Shown: positions 62,316-64,000 of the stretch, one piece after another
Position numbering within the stretch: position 1 is the first letter of the stretch
Layout of the letters: each line of letters begins with the position of its first letter
Origin: Betaproteobacteria bacterium UKL13-2
Lineage (GTDB): Bacteria > Pseudomonadota > Gammaproteobacteria > Burkholderiales > Usitatibacteraceae
Assembly: GCA_001602455.1 (NCBI GenBank)
Contig: CP012157.1
Span: 2,785,733 to 2,849,732 of the forward strand
Direction of reading: 5' to 3'
Length of the DNA: 64,000 bases
Translations under genes and position numbers: made by a program
Notes under the pieces: generated by a model
The model's input: only the letters and a program-made list of their open reading frames with translations
Databases searched by the model: none
What the model was told of the DNA's origin: nothing

Positions 62316-64000
62316 TTACTGCGCTGGCGCGTCGCCCACCGGCACTTCGGCCGCTTGCTCTGATCGGGACGCCTTCGCTGGCGGCTCAATCAGCGCCTTC
62401 ATCGACAAGCGTACACGACCCTTATCGTCTGCTTCCATAACCTTCACTTTGACGATCTGGCCTTCTTTCAGGTGATCAGCCACGGCATTTACTCGCTCAT
62501 GGGCAATCTGCGAGATGTGTAGCAGACCATCTTTACCGGGCAGGAGTTGAACGATGGCACCGAAGTCCAGCAGGCGTACGACCGGGCCTTCGTAAATACG
62601 GCCAACTTCAATTTCTGCCGCGATTGCCTCAATACGCTGTTTGGCCGCTTCGCCAGCTTCACCGGAGAGGCAAGCGATAGAAATTGTGCCGTCGTCTTGT
62701 ATATCGATCTCGGTACCGGTTTCGCGAGTGATCGCTTGAATAACGGAGCCGCCTTTGCCGATAACTTCACGGATTTTGTCCGGATGAATCTTAATTTTGA
62801 TAATGCGCGGCGCGAATTGCGAAAGCTCGGAGCGCGCAGTTGGCACCGCTTGCTTCATCAACCCCAAGATATGCATGCGCCCTTCGCGCGCCTGCTTCAA
62901 TGCAACATCCATGATCTCCTTGGTGATACCGGTGATCTTAATATCCATTTGCAGCGCCGTAATGCCAACTTCCGTACCAGCGACCTTGAAGTCCATGTCG
63001 CCAAGGTGATCTTCATCCCCCAGAATATCGGTCAACACCGCAAACTTGCTTCCTTCTTTAATCAGCCCCATCGCAACGCCTGCAACGTGCGCTTTCATCG
63101 GCACACCTGCGTCCATCAGCGACAAGCATCCGCCGCAGACCGAGGCCATCGAAGACGAGCCATTCGACTCGGTAATCTCCGATACAACGCGCATCGCGTA
63201 GCCGAACTCCGCTTCGCTCGGTAGTACTGCGACGAGCGCACGCTTGGCCAAGCGCCCGTGTCCAATTTCGCGACGCTTTGGCGAACCCACACGTCCAGTC
63301 TCTCCTGTCGAATAGGGCGGGAAGTTGTAATGGAACATGTAGCGGTCGTGATACTCCCCCTGCAAGGCATCAATAATCTGTGAATCCTTCAACGACCCGA
63401 GCGTTGCGACGACTAGCGCTTGTGTTTCGCCACGGGTGAACAGTACCGAGCCGTGGGTCCGCGGCAGAACTGAGGTGCGGATCGAAATCGGGCGAACAGT
63501 GCGCGTATCGCGACCATCGATGCGCGGTTCGCCGTTGAGAATTTGTCCGCGAACAATTTTTGACTCAATCGCGAACAGCAATGAAGATACCGTGTTCTTA
63601 TCAGGCGCACCTTCTTCGCCGGTGCACAGTGTCGCAATGACGCGCTTGTTAATCTCCGATAGCTTTTCCGAGCGGGCGCCTTTTGATTTGATGCGGAACG
63701 CATCATTCAGGTCGTTGGCCGCCATGGCATTAATCTGGTCAATCAATGCTTGCGGCGGCGCTGGCGGCGTCCAAGCCCATGAATCTTTACCCGCTTCATC
63801 AGCCAAATCTAGAATGGCATTGATGACGGCTTGCTGCTGCTCATGCCCAAACACCACTGAACCCAGCATGACGTCTTCCGGCAGTTCCATTGCTTCTGAT
63901 TCGACCATCAACACAGCAGAATTGGTCCCCGCAACAATCAAATTCAGCTTAGACGTTTCGAGCTCGGTTTTTGTGGGGTTCAGAATGTACTGGCCGTCGA
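62316..64000 (-). CDS. pnp: Polyribonucleotide nucleotidyltransferase, C-terminal part
   Basis: Phosphorolytic 3'-5' exoribonuclease of the degradosome. The frame is open to the right edge, so about the first 150 residues are missing. Visible are the end of the first RNase PH domain ([20 protein letters not shown]), the alpha-helical linker, the second RNase PH domain ([40 protein letters not shown]), a KH domain ([18 protein letters not shown]) and an S1 domain ([20 protein letters not shown]). The C-terminal tail is acidic and Ala-rich. Confidence 0.96.
   Translation of the reverse strand, partial: DGQYILNPTKTELETSKLNLIVAGTNSAVLMVESEAMELPEDVMLGSVVFGHEQQQAVINAILDLADEAGKDSWAWTPPAPPQALIDQINAMAANDLNDAFRIKSKGARSEKLSEINKRVIATLCTGEEGAPDKNTVSSLLFAIESKIVRGQILNGEPRIDGRDTRTVRPISIRTSVLPRTHGSVLFTRGETQALVVATLGSLKDSQIIDALQGEYHDRYMFHYNFPPYSTGETGRVGSPKRREIGHGRLAKRALVAVLPSEAEFGYAMRVVSEITESNGSSSMASVCGGCLSLMDAGVPMKAHVAGVAMGLIKEGSKFAVLTDILGDEDHLGDMDFKVAGTEVGITALQMDIKITGITKEIMDVALKQAREGRMHILGLMKQAVPTARSELSQFAPRIIKIKIHPDKIREVIGKGGSVIQAITRETGTEIDIQDDGTISIACLSGEAGEAAKQRIEAIAAEIEVGRIYEGPVVRLLDFGAIVQLLPGKDGLLHISQIAHERVNAVADHLKEGQIVKVKVMEADDKGRVRLSMKALIEPPAKASRSEQAAEVPVGDAPAQ

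Overview
The window reads as a piece of chromosome from a Gram-negative proteobacterium, most likely a betaproteobacterium. The pointers are the smc-zipA-ligA-galU order, TonB-dependent and lipoprotein machinery, a YkvM-type QueF, an AcnD/PrpF-type methylcitrate cycle and an AmpG/MurQ cell-wall recycling set. The lineage is inferred from gene content and order only. Both ends cut genes: a probable hpt on the left and pnp on the right.

Layout. (1) 1-7.9 kb: housekeeping block on the minus strand, smc, zipA, ligA, galU, hpt; zipA carries three reading-frame breaks. (2) 8.2-12.8 kb: queF, then a tightly overlapping three-gene signalling operon (TPR-like protein, HD-GYP protein, LuxR-type regulator). 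Facing it is a 52-residue peptide gene with a textbook double-glycine leader and a seven-residue tail. A repeat-rich stretch and tRNA-His follow. (3) 13-16.3 kb: a succinylglutamate desuccinylase/aspartoacylase-family protein, a VanX-type D-Ala-D-Ala dipeptidase and a PBP4-type DD-peptidase. (4) 16.4-37.5 kb: a large peptidoglycan/amino-sugar utilisation locus with a TonB receptor, exported LD-carboxypeptidase, serine hydrolase, AmiD-type amidase, BadF-type sugar kinase, two GHL10 glycosidase-like lipoproteins, NagX, AmpG, MurQ, NagB-II, NagA, a NagQ-like GntR regulator, a peptide-binding protein and an SpmA-SpmB fusion. Three intergenic regions of this locus share a 19-bp tandem TGGTATT operator, which defines a candidate regulon. 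(5) 37.5-39.6 kb: an IS1380-family insertion sequence sitting inside the terminal repeat of an older repeat element. (6) 39.7-44.7 kb: an exonuclease, then an Lrp-type regulator divergent from a lysine/2-aminoadipate degradation operon. (7) 44.9-46.4 kb: tRNA-Arg, tRNA-Pro and a DUF1330 protein. (8) 46.4-57.5 kb: a GntR-controlled propionyl-CoA cluster combining two CitE/malyl-CoA-lyase-like proteins and a MaoC hydratase with the methylcitrate cycle (PrpB, PrpC, AcnD, PrpF). A GNAT acetyltransferase and a CPCC protein are embedded in it. (9) 57.6-64 kb: two sugar-nucleotide epimerases, a class III nucleotidyl cyclase and pnp.

How it fits together. The central locus appears built to take cell-wall fragments through the outer membrane, trim them in the periplasm, move sugars inward by AmpG and convert MurNAc and GlcNAc to fructose-6-phosphate through kinase, MurQ, NagA and NagB-II. 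It has no NagZ or AnmK in this window, so the two GHL10 lipoproteins are candidates for the glycosidase step. The propionate cluster could link methylmalyl-CoA cleavage (glyoxylate plus propionyl-CoA) to propionyl-CoA oxidation.

The window is also rich in small repeats. There are three copies of a ~133-bp palindromic element, a ~40-bp REP-like hairpin family, a GGGGTCAGACACC palindrome lying across the start of one lipoprotein gene, and a CCTGAAYATTTCATGGG family. The most novel-looking item is the double-glycine peptide facing the TPR/HD-GYP/LuxR operon, a possible peptide-signalling system.
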